Assembly (NCBI GenBank): GCA_004293675.1
Contig: READ01000041.1
Location: 1 to 64,000, forward strand
Source: Betaproteobacteria bacterium
GTDB lineage: Bacteria; Pseudomonadota; Gammaproteobacteria; Burkholderiales; Casimicrobiaceae
Direction of reading: 5' to 3'
Length of the DNA stretch: 64,000 nt
Shown here: positions 18,115 through 27,789 of the stretch, one piece after another
How the letters are laid out: every line of letters begins with the position of its first letter
Position numbering within the stretch: the first letter of the stretch is position 1
The notes under the pieces: generated by a model
Told to the model about the DNA's origin: nothing
The model's input: the letters and a program-made list of their open reading frames with translations, nothing else
Databases searched by the model: none
Program-made: the position numbers and the translations under genes

Positions 18115-18843
18115 ATGAAACTCAGTCAAATCCTCTTCTCACAGGGCTTCGGCACTCGAAAGCAATGTGCATCGCTCATCGCCAGTGGCGTCGTGACGAT
18201 TGACGGTGCAACCTGCGCTAACGCCGAGCAGGCATTTGCGACCGACGGTTTGACCTTCACCGTCCTCGGTGAAGCGTGGCCGTTTCACGCGATGGCGTAT
18301 TTGATGCTCAACAAACCGGCTGGCTTCGAGTGCTCCCATAAACCCAAGCACTGGCCGAGCGTCTATTCGCTACTGCCTGCGCCGCTGCGGGATCGGCCCA
18401 CCAAGTCCGCTGTATCGGGCGTTCAGGCCATTGGTCGGTTGGATCAAGACACCACTGGCCTGCTGATTTTGTCGGACGATGGCCAATTGATTCATCGTAT
18501 GGCGTCGCCCAAGCATCACGTGCCGAAAGTCTATGAAGTCACAACGGCACGCGAGATTAGGCACGAGCAAATTGCGCAGTTGATCGACGGTGTGGTCTTG
18601 AACGATGATCCGCTGCCTGTGAAAGCGAAAGCGTGTGAACGTGTTGACAGCACCCATCTGCGATTGACATTAACCGAGGGCAAATATCACCAAGTCAAGC
18701 GAATGGTCGCGGCGGTCGGGAATCATGTCGAATCGCTTCATCGCTCGCAGATTGGCGGGCTGCGCTTGCCCGCAGATCTGGCTGAGGGTGCTTGGCGATG
18801 GCTCAGCGCCGAGGAATTGGCAGCAGCCTCAATCAATACGTGA
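18115..18843 (+). CDS. RsuA/RluB/E/F-family rRNA pseudouridine synthase
   Basis: 242 residues, usual length for a small-subunit (RsuA-like) enzyme. It isomerises a uridine in rRNA, probably 16S U516 if a true RsuA. An N-terminal S4-like RNA-binding module (MKLSQILFSQGFGTRKQCAS) is followed by the catalytic domain with the family motif GRLDQDTTGLLILSDDG, where D in RLDQDTTGL is the catalytic Asp. LMLNKPAG is the other conserved motif, and EGKYHQVKRMVAAVGNHV closes the fold. The start ATG has no strong RBS; the preceding intergenic region holds repeats. Confidence 0.9.
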   Translation: MKLSQILFSQGFGTRKQCASLIASGVVTIDGATCANAEQAFATDGLTFTVLGEAWPFHAMAYLMLNKPAGFECSHKPKHWPSVYSLLPAPLRDRPTKSAVSGVQAIGRLDQDTTGLLILSDDGQLIHRMASPKHHVPKVYEVTTAREIRHEQIAQLIDGVVLNDDPLPVKAKACERVDSTHLRLTLTEGKYHQVKRMVAAVGNHVESLHRSQIGGLRLPADLAEGAWRWLSAEELAAASINT

Positions 18844-18935
18844 CTGCTTCGTTGCCCATTCAATCAGCTCAAGCGCATCGCGCATAAAATCGTCCTTAGC
18901 GCATCCCAGCGCAACGCAGTTAACAAGGATTTCCC

Positions 18936-20159
18936 GTGGCTCAAGCCGATTTATCGAAACTTACGTTGAACAAGAGCGCACCGCAGGCCGCCGTTGCGTC
19001 GCGACGTAAAAAGCGACTGTTGAAATGGATTGTGATTGCGCTGGTTGCAGCCGTTGCCGTTGGAGCGCTCTTCGCTCGCCGTGCAACCGCACCCACCGAG
19101 GTTGAAATGGGCTCGGTCACTACCGCGTTTCCAACGCAGGGCTTTACGCTCCTCAACGCCACGGGACGAGTGGTTGCAGCAAAGAAAGCAGCGGTATCGA
19201 CCAAAGCTACAGGGCGGCTCGAATTTTTGGGCGTGCAAGAGGGTTCGAAAGTCAAAGCAGGCGAAGTCATCGCGCGACTCGAAGCGCTTGATGTGAACGC
19301 CACCAAGGATCAAGCCCGTGCGGGCGGCACGGCGGCGCGCGCCAATTTGGAGCAGGGTCGCGCTGAGCTCGTTGATGCTGAAGCGCAGTTCAAGCGGCAG
19401 CAAGAACTCTTCGAAAAGAAATTCGTGAGTGCCGCGGTGCTCGATGCGGCCAAGGCGCGCATGGATCGCGCTAAAGCCACCATTGCCAGCCTCAACGCCG
19501 CCATTGGCGTTGCCGATGCGCAAACTCGCGCCGCGGGCGTTAGTGTTTCGCAAACGCTCATTCGTGCGCCGTTCGACGGCGTGATTCTCACCAAAAACGC
19601 CAACGTCGGCGATATCATCACGCCGTTTTCTTCTGCCGCCGGTTCGATTGGTGCGGTGGTCACCATGGCCGACATGTCAACGCTCGAAGTCGAATCCGAT
19701 GTGGCCGAGGGCAGCATCGGCAAGATCGTCGTTGGCGCGCCCGCTGAAATCACCTTGGAAGCCTTGCCCGAAGCGCGTTTGCTCGGCGAGGTGTCGCGCA
19801 TCGTGCCCACGGTTGATCGCGCCAAGGCAACCGTGTTGGTCAAGGTGAGCTTCGTGGAGCGCGATCCAAGAATATTGCCGGACATGAGCGCCAAGGTCGC
19901 GTTCCTCAAGCAAAAGCCTACTGACGCAGATCGCAAACCGGTCACAGTCGTGCGCAAAGAATCGATTGTCGAGCGCGATGGCAAGTCGTTTGTGTTCGTT
20001 GTTAACGACAAAACGGTGAAGCTTTCTCCGGTGACGAAATCGCGTGAAATTGGTGATACGGTGGAAGTCGCGGGCGTGAAAAGTGGCGACAAGGTTGTTT
20101 TGAAGCCCAATGAAAAGTTGCAAGACGGTGCGGCGGTGGTGGCCTCTACAAAGAAGTGA
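18936..20159 (+). CDS. HlyD/MacA-type periplasmic adaptor of an ABC efflux system
   Basis: 407 residues. A membrane-fusion protein that links an inner-membrane ABC transporter to an outer-membrane channel. One N-terminal transmembrane helix ([17 protein letters not shown]) is followed by a lipoyl/barrel-sandwich half-motif ([20 protein letters not shown]), an alpha-hairpin (about 125-200) and the second lipoyl half ([19 protein letters not shown]). The start is GTG at 18936 with AAGGA eight bases upstream. The stop is just before the ATPase gene (8 bp gap to its ATG). The substrate is unknown. Confidence 0.9.
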   Translation: MAQADLSKLTLNKSAPQAAVASRRKKRLLKWIVIALVAAVAVGALFARRATAPTEVEMGSVTTAFPTQGFTLLNATGRVVAAKKAAVSTKATGRLEFLGVQEGSKVKAGEVIARLEALDVNATKDQARAGGTAARANLEQGRAELVDAEAQFKRQQELFEKKFVSAAVLDAAKARMDRAKATIASLNAAIGVADAQTRAAGVSVSQTLIRAPFDGVILTKNANVGDIITPFSSAAGSIGAVVTMADMSTLEVESDVAEGSIGKIVVGAPAEITLEALPEARLLGEVSRIVPTVDRAKATVLVKVSFVERDPRILPDMSAKVAFLKQKPTDADRKPVTVVRKESIVERDGKSFVFVVNDKTVKLSPVTKSREIGDTVEVAGVKSGDKVVLKPNEKLQDGAAVVASTKK

Positions 20160-20167
20160 GCGAAGCG

Positions 20168-20854
20168 ATGACTACGCTCGTTGAAATTAAAAATCTGACC
20201 AAAGCCTACACTCGCGGCGATCAAACTGTGCCGGTGCTAATGGACATCACGCTCGATATCCCACAGGGCGATTTCATCGCGCTCATGGGGCCTTCGGGCT
20301 CGGGCAAATCAACCCTACTCAATCTGATTGCGGGCATCGATAAACCCACCAGTGGCATTTTGCGTGTGGGTGGTTTGGACATCGCCGAGCTCAGTGAAAG
20401 CGAGCTTGCGGATTGGCGCGCTCAAAACGTCGGCTTCATCTTTCAGTTCTACAACTTGATGCCCGTACTGACCGCGTTTGAAAACGTTGAGCTACCGCTG
20501 ATGCTCACCGATTTGTCGCGCCGCGAACGCCGCGAGCGGGTCGAAATCGCGCTGGGGCTCGTGGGTCTGTCGGACCGAATGACGCACTACCCCAACGAAC
20601 TCTCGGGCGGACAGCAGCAGCGTGTGGCCATCGCCCGCGCGTTTATCACCGATCCTACGCTCATCGTTGCCGACGAGCCCACGGGTGATCTGGATAAGAA
20701 AAGCGCCGAGGACGTGCTCGGATTGCTGCGTCAACTCAACGAAGAAATGGGTAAAACGATCATCATGGTCACGCACGATCCGGGGGCTGTGAAGTCGGCT
20801 AAGCACGTCACACACCTTGAGAAGGGCGAGCTGCTCGGGACTGAAAAGGTTTAA
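20168..20854 (+). CDS. ABC transporter ATP-binding protein (MacB/LolD class)
   Basis: 228 residues from ATG 20168; a GTG at 20156 overlapping the previous stop is the alternative. The nucleotide-binding domain has Walker [11 protein letters not shown]-loop QFYNL, signature [15 protein letters not shown], Walker [13 protein letters not shown] and H-loop VTHD. This class energises FtsX-like permeases for macrolide/lipoprotein-type export. The matching permease normally lies just downstream but is absent; repeats and a MaoC gene follow, so the partner must be elsewhere or lost. Confidence 0.92.
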   Translation: MTTLVEIKNLTKAYTRGDQTVPVLMDITLDIPQGDFIALMGPSGSGKSTLLNLIAGIDKPTSGILRVGGLDIAELSESELADWRAQNVGFIFQFYNLMPVLTAFENVELPLMLTDLSRRERRERVEIALGLVGLSDRMTHYPNELSGGQQQRVAIARAFITDPTLIVADEPTGDLDKKSAEDVLGLLRQLNEEMGKTIIMVTHDPGAVKSAKHVTHLEKGELLGTEKV

Positions 20855-20869
20855 CGCATTCGGTTTGCG

Positions 20870-20935
20870 TAAGAACCGTTCGCCCTGAGCGCGTCGAAGG
20901 GTTGGCTGCACACCGCCAAGGCAACGACCAGCTCT
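20870..20935. repeat. REP-like repeat (degenerate)
   Basis: ACCGTTCGCCCTGAGCGCGT followed by CGAAGGGTTGG, then CACACCGCCAAGGCAACGAC and a decayed right arm. It matches the 2.40-2.49 kb copy in both left arm and spacer. It lies just downstream of the ATPase gene, where a permease would be expected. Confidence 0.65.
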
Positions 20936-21021
20936 CAAGAAACAGCTTTTTAGTTACATAACATCAACGCCTTACGTGATGCCTTTCGCACGAAATACCC
21001 TAGGCGTAACGCGCCAAACCG

Positions 21022-21132
21022 CTTCCTCCCCCCGGGGGGGGAGGGTTGGGGAGAGGGTCTTCGCATTGCTCCGATCGACATCATTCCAAGTCCCTCACCC
21101 CAACCCTCTCCCCCAGGGAGAGGGAGCCAAAC
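21022..21132. repeat. GC-rich inverted-repeat element (empty form)
   Basis: Left arm GGGGGGGAGGGTTGGGGAGA with GGG; right arm CCCTCACCCCAACCCTCTCC followed by CCCAGGGAGAGGG. The spacer is about 40 bp. Same design as at 17.95 kb and inside lipB (shared CCCTCACCCC and CCCTCTCCC right-end words). No open frame inside. No gene is seen in the surrounding 20855-21226 stretch. Confidence 0.72.
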
Positions 21133-21226
21133 CGATCACCGCCCTGCGCCTTTTGAACCACGGGCGACCATCCTACTCAGCCCGAACGGGAGATGACGTT
21201 TGGACCGTAAACAAACACTCTTGGGT

Positions 21227-21679
21227 CTAGGCGTAGGCTCGAGTTACCAGCTCCGCCACACACGCCGGTTTGCTGTGGCCCTCAATTTCTATTGTTACTT
21301 CAAACACCGTCTGGGCACCACCGGCAATCGGCTCCACGCTGAGTAACTTGAATCGCGCGCGCAGCCTTGAATTGACGGCTACGGGCGCCATAAATCGAAC
21401 GCGGTTGGTGCCGTAGTTCACACCCATCTTCACGCCGCTGTAGCTCACACTTAAATTCTTAAAGTACGGAATCAAAGAGAGCGTTAAAAATCCATGCGCG
21501 ATCGTGTTTTTGAAAGGGGATTCTCGCGCCGCACGTTCGGCATCTAAGTGAATCCACTGATGGTCACCCGTCGCATCGGCAAACTGATTGATACGATCTT
21601 GCGTGATGGTCAACCAATCTGAAACCGCGAGCTCTTGGCCAACGTAGTCGCCGAGGGAATCAAGAGGCAGAACAACCAT
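21227..21679 (-). CDS. MaoC-like (R)-enoyl-CoA hydratase
   Basis: 150 residues, hotdog-fold MaoC dehydratase. Members hydrate trans-2-enoyl-CoA to (R)-3-hydroxyacyl-CoA, often feeding polyhydroxyalkanoate synthesis. The hydratase-2 motif is present at about residues 34-53: FADATGDHQWIHLD supplies the catalytic Asp and His, and AHGFLTLSL follows. A phasin at 51.4 kb makes a PHA link plausible but not proven. It is 4 bp from the alpha/beta-hydrolase-like gene upstream, so they are probably co-transcribed. Confidence 0.88.
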   Translation of the reverse strand: MVVLPLDSLGDYVGQELAVSDWLTITQDRINQFADATGDHQWIHLDAERAARESPFKNTIAHGFLTLSLIPYFKNLSVSYSGVKMGVNYGTNRVRFMAPVAVNSRLRARFKLLSVEPIAGGAQTVFEVTIEIEGHSKPACVAELVTRAYA

Positions 21680-21682
21680 GAT

Positions 21683-22612
21683 TTACTTTCCAGTTAAAGT
21701 GCGTTTGAGCCACGCGATTCGGTCTTTCTTGGCCTCGTCGTTCAGCAGTTCATCGGACTCGTACATTTGCCGAGATTTGGGTTGAGGAGCTGCGCGAAAC
21801 AGATCGACCTGCTCTAGAGTTTGTACCCATGCGTCGGCGCTGCCGAATTGAAAAAACAGCTTGCTGGGCGCGCTCAATCCAATCCAGCGCTCTGGATCAA
21901 GCGGTTCGATCGCGGTCAAATAGTCTGCCCACTGAGCTTTATCGAACGATTCACGAAACGCTTTGGCGCGCGGCTGCTCCGAGACTTGCAGCCACCCGCT
22001 GGGCTTTCCCGGCGGCGAGAGCAGCACCGCCGCATCGATTCGCGAATCTACGGCGGTCAAGAGCACCGCCGCCCAAGCGCCAAATCGGTGTCCGACGACG
22101 GCGAGCTGTTTGAGGTCGAATTCGGGTCGCGTCGCCGCCCAATCGATCACGCGACGGGCGTTGATCACCGCGCGACGAATCGCGTCGGCGTCACCACTGC
22201 GCTCTGCGCTCTTCGCCAAATAGGGCTGCTTAAACGGGAGTTCGACTAAGAGCGACGCAATGCCCATTGCGGCCAGCGTTTCCGCTTCTTGCGCGAATCC
22301 GGCGCGTTTGACATCTTGCCCCTCGCGGTGCAGCCAAACAATCGTGGGGCGCTTGCCTTTGCCCAACGGATCAACGACCGTGACTTCGATGTCCTCGCCT
22401 TCGGGTGAGGTCAGTTTCCATTCGGTGACGTTGCAGCATTTAGGCTTTTGAAACGTACCGCCCGGCAGTGCGGCAAGCTTTGCGGCTGGGTAGGCGAATT
22501 GCGCCGCTTGCTCAGCGGGAGCTTTAGCCAGCGCCGTCGGCAACGCGATACAAGCCGCTGTCGCAGCAAAAAGCGCTAGAGAGCGGGCTGCGCAGCTGGA
22601 ACTTTTAAACAT
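21683..22612 (-). CDS. Exported alpha/beta-hydrolase-like protein with altered nucleophile motif
   Basis: 309 residues from ATG 22612 (MFKSSSCAARSLALFAATAA), chosen because GGAGA lies 11 bases upstream; a further ATG five codons upstream is possible. The signal peptide probably cleaves after ALPTALA. The fold is suggested by RPTIVWLHREGQ, DLKQLAVVGHRFGAWAAVLL and a late FQFGSADAWV strand. The nucleophile elbow reads GHRFG where GHSFG/GxSxG is expected, so the catalytic serine is replaced by Arg and hydrolase activity is doubtful. A cysteine pair KPKCCNV is also notable. Confidence 0.7.
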   Translation of the reverse strand: MFKSSSCAARSLALFAATAACIALPTALAKAPAEQAAQFAYPAAKLAALPGGTFQKPKCCNVTEWKLTSPEGEDIEVTVVDPLGKGKRPTIVWLHREGQDVKRAGFAQEAETLAAMGIASLLVELPFKQPYLAKSAERSGDADAIRRAVINARRVIDWAATRPEFDLKQLAVVGHRFGAWAAVLLTAVDSRIDAAVLLSPPGKPSGWLQVSEQPRAKAFRESFDKAQWADYLTAIEPLDPERWIGLSAPSKLFFQFGSADAWVQTLEQVDLFRAAPQPKSRQMYESDELLNDEAKKDRIAWLKRTLTGK

Positions 22613-22725
22613 GAAAGGATTCTCCATCCAAGGTCGACTACCGTTTTATTCGAGCACGCCAACGTCAATCACGCATTTTCGCGATTAAGATTGCGCCAAC
22701 GTGAATTTTTTGAAAGACAGAACCC

Positions 22726-23679
22726 ATGTTAATCCGCCGTCCTGACGTCATTCTGCCATCCGAAATTACCGATGCGTCGCTGTTTCACGGTCGACGCGAT
22801 TGGATTCGAAACGCCAGCGCCATGGGCTTGATCGCCGGTTTGCCCGTGCTGTCGGCCTGCTCAGTGGAAGCACAAGGCATGAAATTAGCGGGCGTGAAAC
22901 CCAACCCGCAATACGTTTTGCCCGACGAAAAGATCAACAAGGCAGAAGACTTCAAAAACTACTGCAATTTTTACGAATTCGGTACTGATAAGTCCGAACC
23001 GCCCGTGCTGGCTAAAGCGCTCAAGACGCGCCCCTGGACGATCACCATCGAAGGCGAAGTCAACAAACCCAAAGTGTTTGACATTGACGAGCTCTACAAG
23101 CTCGCGCCGCTTGAAGAGCGTGTCTATCGTTTCCGTTGCGTTGAAGCTTGGTCGATGGTCGTGCCGTGGGTGGGCTTTTCGCTCGCTGAGCTGATCAAGC
23201 GGGTTGAGCCACGCGGCAATGCGAAGTACGTGGAATTCGTCACGCTCGCCGACAAAGCCATCATGCCTGGGCTGCGCTCCTCGGTACTTGATTGGCCTTA
23301 TGTTGAAGGGCTTCGGATGGATGAGGCGATGCATCCGCTGACATTGCTCACGCTTGGTGCGTATGGCGAAATGTTGCCCAATCAAAACGGCGCGCCGGTT
23401 CGTATGGTCGTGCCGTGGAAATACGGCTTCAAGAGCGGCAAATCCATCGTCAAGATTCGCTTCGTAGAGAAAGAGCCGAGGACCGCTTGGGTGAAATCGG
23501 GGCCGAGCGAATACGGCTTCTATTCCAACGTGAATCCCAATGTTGATCATGCCCGCTGGAGCCAAGCGACTGAGCGTCGCCTGGGCGAATTTGGCAAGCG
23601 CAGATCGCTGATGTTTAATGGCTACGGCGAGCAGGTCGCGTCGATGTACGCGGGGATGGATCTTAAGAAGTTCATCTGA
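22726..23679 (+). CDS. msrP: MsrP protein-methionine-sulfoxide reductase catalytic subunit
   Basis: 317 residues, molybdopterin-containing periplasmic enzyme (formerly YedY) that repairs oxidised methionines in envelope proteins using electrons from MsrQ. A Tat-type signal is seen at [20 protein letters not shown]. The sulfite-oxidase fold includes [19 protein letters not shown], whose Cys is the molybdenum ligand. [20 protein letters not shown] and the C-terminal [19 protein letters not shown] are family-typical. It is separated from msrQ by a DUF2306 gene rather than directly abutting. Confidence 0.95.
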   Translation: MLIRRPDVILPSEITDASLFHGRRDWIRNASAMGLIAGLPVLSACSVEAQGMKLAGVKPNPQYVLPDEKINKAEDFKNYCNFYEFGTDKSEPPVLAKALKTRPWTITIEGEVNKPKVFDIDELYKLAPLEERVYRFRCVEAWSMVVPWVGFSLAELIKRVEPRGNAKYVEFVTLADKAIMPGLRSSVLDWPYVEGLRMDEAMHPLTLLTLGAYGEMLPNQNGAPVRMVVPWKYGFKSGKSIVKIRFVEKEPRTAWVKSGPSEYGFYSNVNPNVDHARWSQATERRLGEFGKRRSLMFNGYGEQVASMYAGMDLKKFI

Positions 23680-23810
23680 CGCGCGAGCCCCGCGCGATTG
23701 GCGCAGTCGCGGCAACGATTGGCGCGTAGGATCGGCAGCTCGTCGCAGAGGGCTCGCGTTAACTGCCTACGTCCGTTGCAATTCGAGCATCAACATTCAA
23801 TCGACGATTC

Positions 23811-24218
23811 ATGCAAGCTCAAACGTATCACGCCGTGTATCTGCCCCTGGCCTATGCGCATTTAGCCACCGTGCTGCCCGCGTTTATCATCGGTACCTAC
23901 ATGATGATTCGCCGTAAGGGCACACCCCTGCACCGCTTACTGGGCAAGCTCTACATGGTGCTCATGCTCATTACGGCGGCCATCACCCTGTTGATGCCCG
24001 CCCTCGTGGGCCCCAAGCTGTTTGGGCACTTTGGTTTCATTCATCTGTTTAGCGTGCTGGTGTTTGTTTCTGTTCCCAAAGCTTACTTGGCGGCACGCAG
24101 TCACAACATCACCGCACACAAACACAGCATGATCGGACTCTATATTGGCGGCTTACTGATTGCAGGCTCGTTCGCGTTTATGCCCGGAAGACTACTCCAT
24201 ACATGGCTCTTTCAGTGA
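23811..24218 (+). CDS. DUF2306 four-helix membrane protein
   Basis: 135 residues, four hydrophobic helices. The family pattern appears as LAYAHLATVLPAFIIGTYMM, RRKGTPLHRLLGKLYMVLML, FGFIHLFSVLVFVSVPKAY and HNITAHKHSMIGLYIGG. Conserved histidines in helices 1, 2, 3 and 4 could bind heme, which is an inference. It sits between msrP and msrQ and overlaps msrQ by 16 bases, suggesting translational coupling and possibly a part in electron supply to MsrP. Confidence 0.8.
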   Translation: MQAQTYHAVYLPLAYAHLATVLPAFIIGTYMMIRRKGTPLHRLLGKLYMVLMLITAAITLLMPALVGPKLFGHFGFIHLFSVLVFVSVPKAYLAARSHNITAHKHSMIGLYIGGLLIAGSFAFMPGRLLHTWLFQ

Positions 24219-24844
24219 CGTTTCCACTCACGGTATTTGCCCCGTGGCGCAGCCTAACCAACGCCCAGGTTCAGCGCGCAAAGTGGGTGCTGGTCGCGCT
24301 GGGGATGTTGCCGCTGGCGCGAATGCTCATTGGGCTGCCGCTGGGTTGGTTGGGCGTTAATCCCATCGAATTTGTCACGCGGTCAACCGGCACGTGGACG
24401 ATCGTTTCGCTCGTGGTGACATTGAGTATCACGCCGCTTCGAAATATTACCGGCTGGGTATGGCTCGTGCGACTGCGGCGCAGCGCAGGGCTCATCACTT
24501 TTTTTTACGCCGCGCTGCACTTCATTACCTACGTCTGGTTAGATCGCTTTTTTGATGTCAACGACATCATCAAAGACATCATCAAGCGCCCGTTTATCAC
24601 CGTGGGATTCGCCGCGTTTGTGCTGCTGATTCCTCTGGCGATCACATCAAACAATGCGCTGATTAAGAAATTGGGCGCGCAAAACTGGCAGCGGCTGCAC
24701 AACCTCGTCTACGTCATCGCGATTCTCGCCGTGGTGCACTTTATCTGGCTCGCTCGGCGTAACCCGATTGAGCCCTACATTTACGCCGCCATCTTTGCAC
24801 TGCTGTTTGCCGCGAGAATCTATTGGAGATTTAAGGCGAAGTAG
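24203..24844 (+). CDS. msrQ: MsrQ heme-binding membrane subunit of MsrPQ
   Basis: 213 residues, ferric-reductase-like transmembrane protein that passes electrons from quinones to MsrP. About six helices are seen, with heme-ligand histidines in FFYAALHFITYVWLD, WQRLHNLVYVIAILAVVHFI. GTWTIVSLVVTLSITPLRNI is the usual helix 2 segment. The start ATG at 24203 lies within the end of the DUF2306 gene. It is convergent with the M16 peptidase gene. Confidence 0.93.
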   Translation: MALSVTFPLTVFAPWRSLTNAQVQRAKWVLVALGMLPLARMLIGLPLGWLGVNPIEFVTRSTGTWTIVSLVVTLSITPLRNITGWVWLVRLRRSAGLITFFYAALHFITYVWLDRFFDVNDIIKDIIKRPFITVGFAAFVLLIPLAITSNNALIKKLGAQNWQRLHNLVYVIAILAVVHFIWLARRNPIEPYIYAAIFALLFAARIYWRFKAK

Positions 24845-24868
24845 CCTGCAGCGATGGGCGCGCAGCGT

Positions 24869-27616
24869 CTATTTCGCCTCCGCCTTTTTCTTGTCGCCCG
24901 CTTTCACAATGGAGAGCTTGGCCGGATCGACGTACTTTCGAAACGCATCGCGCGCTTGCTCTGGGGTGACCGCGAGCACTTTGTCGATGAACGCTTCGTA
25001 GTCCGCAAACTTCAATCCGCGATCCAAGCGATCGAGCCACATTGACGCGACTGCGGCGTCGTTGGCATAGTTTTGATTGTATGAACCACGAACGCCGCTC
25101 TTGATCCTCGCGACTTCTTCGGCGCTGAAGCCTTGCTCGCGGGCGCTGGCGATTTCTTCCAGCACCGCGCGCTCGACGCGAAGTACGTTTTGCGGCGCAG
25201 CGATACCGTTGACCCCCCAGCTGGCGACCGCGTCGTAAACGCCCACCGAAAACGAGCTTGAGATGCCGTAGGACAAGCCTTCTTTGCCGCGAACACGCGC
25301 CATTAAGCGACTATCTAGTCCGCCAGCCCCCACGATTTCATTGGCCACCCACAGCGCGGCGTACTCGGGATGATCGCGTTTGAGCGCGAAGCTCGTGCTC
25401 ATTCGAAGCGTGGCGTTTTCTTTGCCGGGCGTGTCGATCCATTCGTTGATCGCTGGCGGAGTGGATAGCCGCGACGTGATCCGCGCATAAGGCGCTTTGC
25501 TCGTCCGGGGGCTGAATTCTTTCTTCAATACCGCCAAGACCGCTGCCGGATCAAAGTCACCCACGATGGCGATTTCGCCGTTCGAGGTGCCTGCAAAATC
25601 GGCGTACGCTTTGACCAATTCGTCGCGTGTGTAGCGCTTGACAAAGGCTTCGATCTCTTCACGGCTTTCGCGATAGAACGGATGGCCGGCGGGGTAAGCG
25701 TTGAAATGTCGACCCAGTCGCTCGGCCACCAACGCGGCGGGCTCGGATTTAGAGAATTCCAATCCGGCCAGCGATTCCTTGCGTTGAAGTTCAAGTTCGC
25801 TCTCAGGAAATGTGGGCTCGTGTAGGATTTGCGCGGCCAATTCGAGTGCCGCCACCAAGTTTTCGCGCCGCGTTTCAAAGGACATCGCGCCGCCCTGCAG
25901 TTTTCTCTTTTGCAATTCGTCGCTGAGCTGCGCGCGGGAGAACTTTGTGTTGCCGAGCATGACCGTATTGCGAGCTAAGCCCCAGGCGTTTTCTCGGCCG
26001 GTGCGGCTCGTCTCATCACCACGGTTAAATGACATTCGCACTTGCACGGTCTCGTTTCTGGTTTTCTTTGGCAGCAGCGCGATTTTTAATTCACCGATTG
26101 AGCTGATCTGTGTTCGTGCGTCAATATTTTTAGCGGTCGCTTCAAAGTTTTCACCTTGCGCAATTTGCGTGGTTGGTTTCCAATTCTTGAGCACGTCGGC
26201 CGCCGACGGAGCAACTGCGATTTCAGCGCGTTGCGGCGCGTTTTCTGGCAAAAAGGTGGCCACCGTTCGGTTGTCGCGAATAAAGTATTTTTTCGCTACG
26301 GCCTGCACATTTGCGGCAGTTACATTTTTGTGATTGTCCTTGCCGTAGAAAAACAATCGCCAATCGCCCAGCGCGATGTAGCTCGACAGCATTAAGCCCA
26401 CGCGCTCGGGCTGCGACAACATGGATTCGTAGATGTTGTCGTACACGGTTCGAGTGCGTTGCATTTCCTCATCCGTGGGTGGAGACTCTGCAAATTTTTC
26501 TAGTTCGTTAAGAAACGCTTCGCGCAGTGCTTCGACATTTTCACCTGCCTTTTGCACGACCAAAAACGTCAGCGGATGAGGGTCGAGATAGGCCAACGGT
26601 TGTCCGCCTACACCCAACGCCTTTTGCGTTTCCACCAATTTTTTATGCAATCGACCAGACGGCGTGTTGCTCAAAATGAGCGCGGCGTAGCCCAGCGCTT
26701 CCATGTCGGGGTGCAGCGTACCTGGCACTTTGTACGCCGCGGCAATAATTTGAATGTCGCCTTTGCCGCGAACGACAACGCTGCGCTCGCCGTCCTGCGT
26801 GGGCTCCACGGTGTTGAGTTTGGGCAGCGTACGAGTTGGCTTAGCGATGGCACCAAATTCGCGCGCAATTTCGGCCAGCGCCAACGCGGGATCAAACTTG
26901 CCAGCGACGAGTAGCACCGCGTTGTCGGGCTGGTAATACGTTTTGTAGAACGAGCGCAGATTCTCGATCGATACGTTTTCGATATCGGAGCGATTGCCGA
27001 TGGGCAATTTGCCGTAGTTGTGCCAGTCGTAGGCGACCGCAAAAAGGCGTTTGGTGAGCACTTGTCCGGGGTTGTTTTCACCCGCTTCGAATTCGTTTCG
27101 GACGACCGAGAATTCTTTGTCGAGGTCGGCTTTCCGAAGGTAGGCGTTGACCATGCGATCAGCCTCTAGCGTGATGGCGAATTTCAGGTTGTCGTCCGAC
27201 GCCGGAAAGGTGGCGAAATAGTTGGTCAAATCCGCGCGAGTGATTGCGTTCATTTGCGCGGCGCGCTGGGTGTATTCGGTGTTGACGTCGGGCACCTTGG
27301 GCGAGCCTTTAAACAGCATGTGCTCGAGCAAATGCGCTTGCCCCGTTTCGCCGTAGTTTTCGTGACGCGAGCCAACCAAGTACGAAATATTGACCGTGAG
27401 CTTGGCCTGTGAATTGTCGGGAAACAGCAGCACAGTCAAGCCGTTGGCCAATCGATACTCGGTAATGCCCGCCACAGAGGGACCCTGTGAAACGCCCGTT
27501 GGCAGCGCTAAAGCAGCGACGGTCTGCGCGATCAAAGCACCGAGCAACATCACACACAGCACCGCGAAACGGCGCACGTAGAGTGACAACGACAACGGCA
27601 ATAACATCCAATTCAT
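24869..27616 (-). CDS. M16 family zinc metallopeptidase
   Basis: 915 residues, two tandem M16 (pitrilysin-type) modules. The first carries the inverted zinc motif HLLEHMLFKG (H-x-x-E-H; about residue 95) with the downstream Glu in ADLDKEFSVVRNEFEAGENN. The second half (from about residue 480) is the inactive module. A signal peptide or membrane anchor is at FAVLCVMLLGALIAQTVAAL, so it is likely periplasmic. Start at ATG 27616 with GGAGT nine bases upstream; the preceding TTG is the alternative. Substrate unknown. The C-terminus is lysine-rich. Confidence 0.93.
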   Translation of the reverse strand: MNWMLLPLSLSLYVRRFAVLCVMLLGALIAQTVAALALPTGVSQGPSVAGITEYRLANGLTVLLFPDNSQAKLTVNISYLVGSRHENYGETGQAHLLEHMLFKGSPKVPDVNTEYTQRAAQMNAITRADLTNYFATFPASDDNLKFAITLEADRMVNAYLRKADLDKEFSVVRNEFEAGENNPGQVLTKRLFAVAYDWHNYGKLPIGNRSDIENVSIENLRSFYKTYYQPDNAVLLVAGKFDPALALAEIAREFGAIAKPTRTLPKLNTVEPTQDGERSVVVRGKGDIQIIAAAYKVPGTLHPDMEALGYAALILSNTPSGRLHKKLVETQKALGVGGQPLAYLDPHPLTFLVVQKAGENVEALREAFLNELEKFAESPPTDEEMQRTRTVYDNIYESMLSQPERVGLMLSSYIALGDWRLFFYGKDNHKNVTAANVQAVAKKYFIRDNRTVATFLPENAPQRAEIAVAPSAADVLKNWKPTTQIAQGENFEATAKNIDARTQISSIGELKIALLPKKTRNETVQVRMSFNRGDETSRTGRENAWGLARNTVMLGNTKFSRAQLSDELQKRKLQGGAMSFETRRENLVAALELAAQILHEPTFPESELELQRKESLAGLEFSKSEPAALVAERLGRHFNAYPAGHPFYRESREEIEAFVKRYTRDELVKAYADFAGTSNGEIAIVGDFDPAAVLAVLKKEFSPRTSKAPYARITSRLSTPPAINEWIDTPGKENATLRMSTSFALKRDHPEYAALWVANEIVGAGGLDSRLMARVRGKEGLSYGISSSFSVGVYDAVASWGVNGIAAPQNVLRVERAVLEEIASAREQGFSAEEVARIKSGVRGSYNQNYANDAAVASMWLDRLDRGLKFADYEAFIDKVLAVTPEQARDAFRKYVDPAKLSIVKAGDKKKAEAK

Positions 27617-27654
27617 CAAAAGACACTCCGAAAAAACAAAATCAGGTAGATCAT

Positions 27655-27786
27655 GTCAGCTTAATGCATGTATGCCAAATTAAGTTGGGCATTGATAAAC
27701 TTTTTTCATATTTGTGAAAAATAAAATAAATACCGCCAATCCCTTATTTCAATGGGCCTACATTAAATAAGTTGGAGCTAGTTGTG
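27655..27786. repeat. Dispersed intergenic hairpin element, copy C
   Basis: Left part CAGCTTAATGCATGTATGCC, then AAATTAAGTTGGGCATTGAT. Right part GCCAATCCCTTATTTCAATG, then GGCCTACATTAAATAAGTTG and GAGCTAG. The right arm is the complement of the family core (CATTGAAATAAGGG). The centre is very AT-rich. It is upstream of the M16 gene on one side and dadA on the other. Confidence 0.55.
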
Positions 27787-27789
27787 AAA

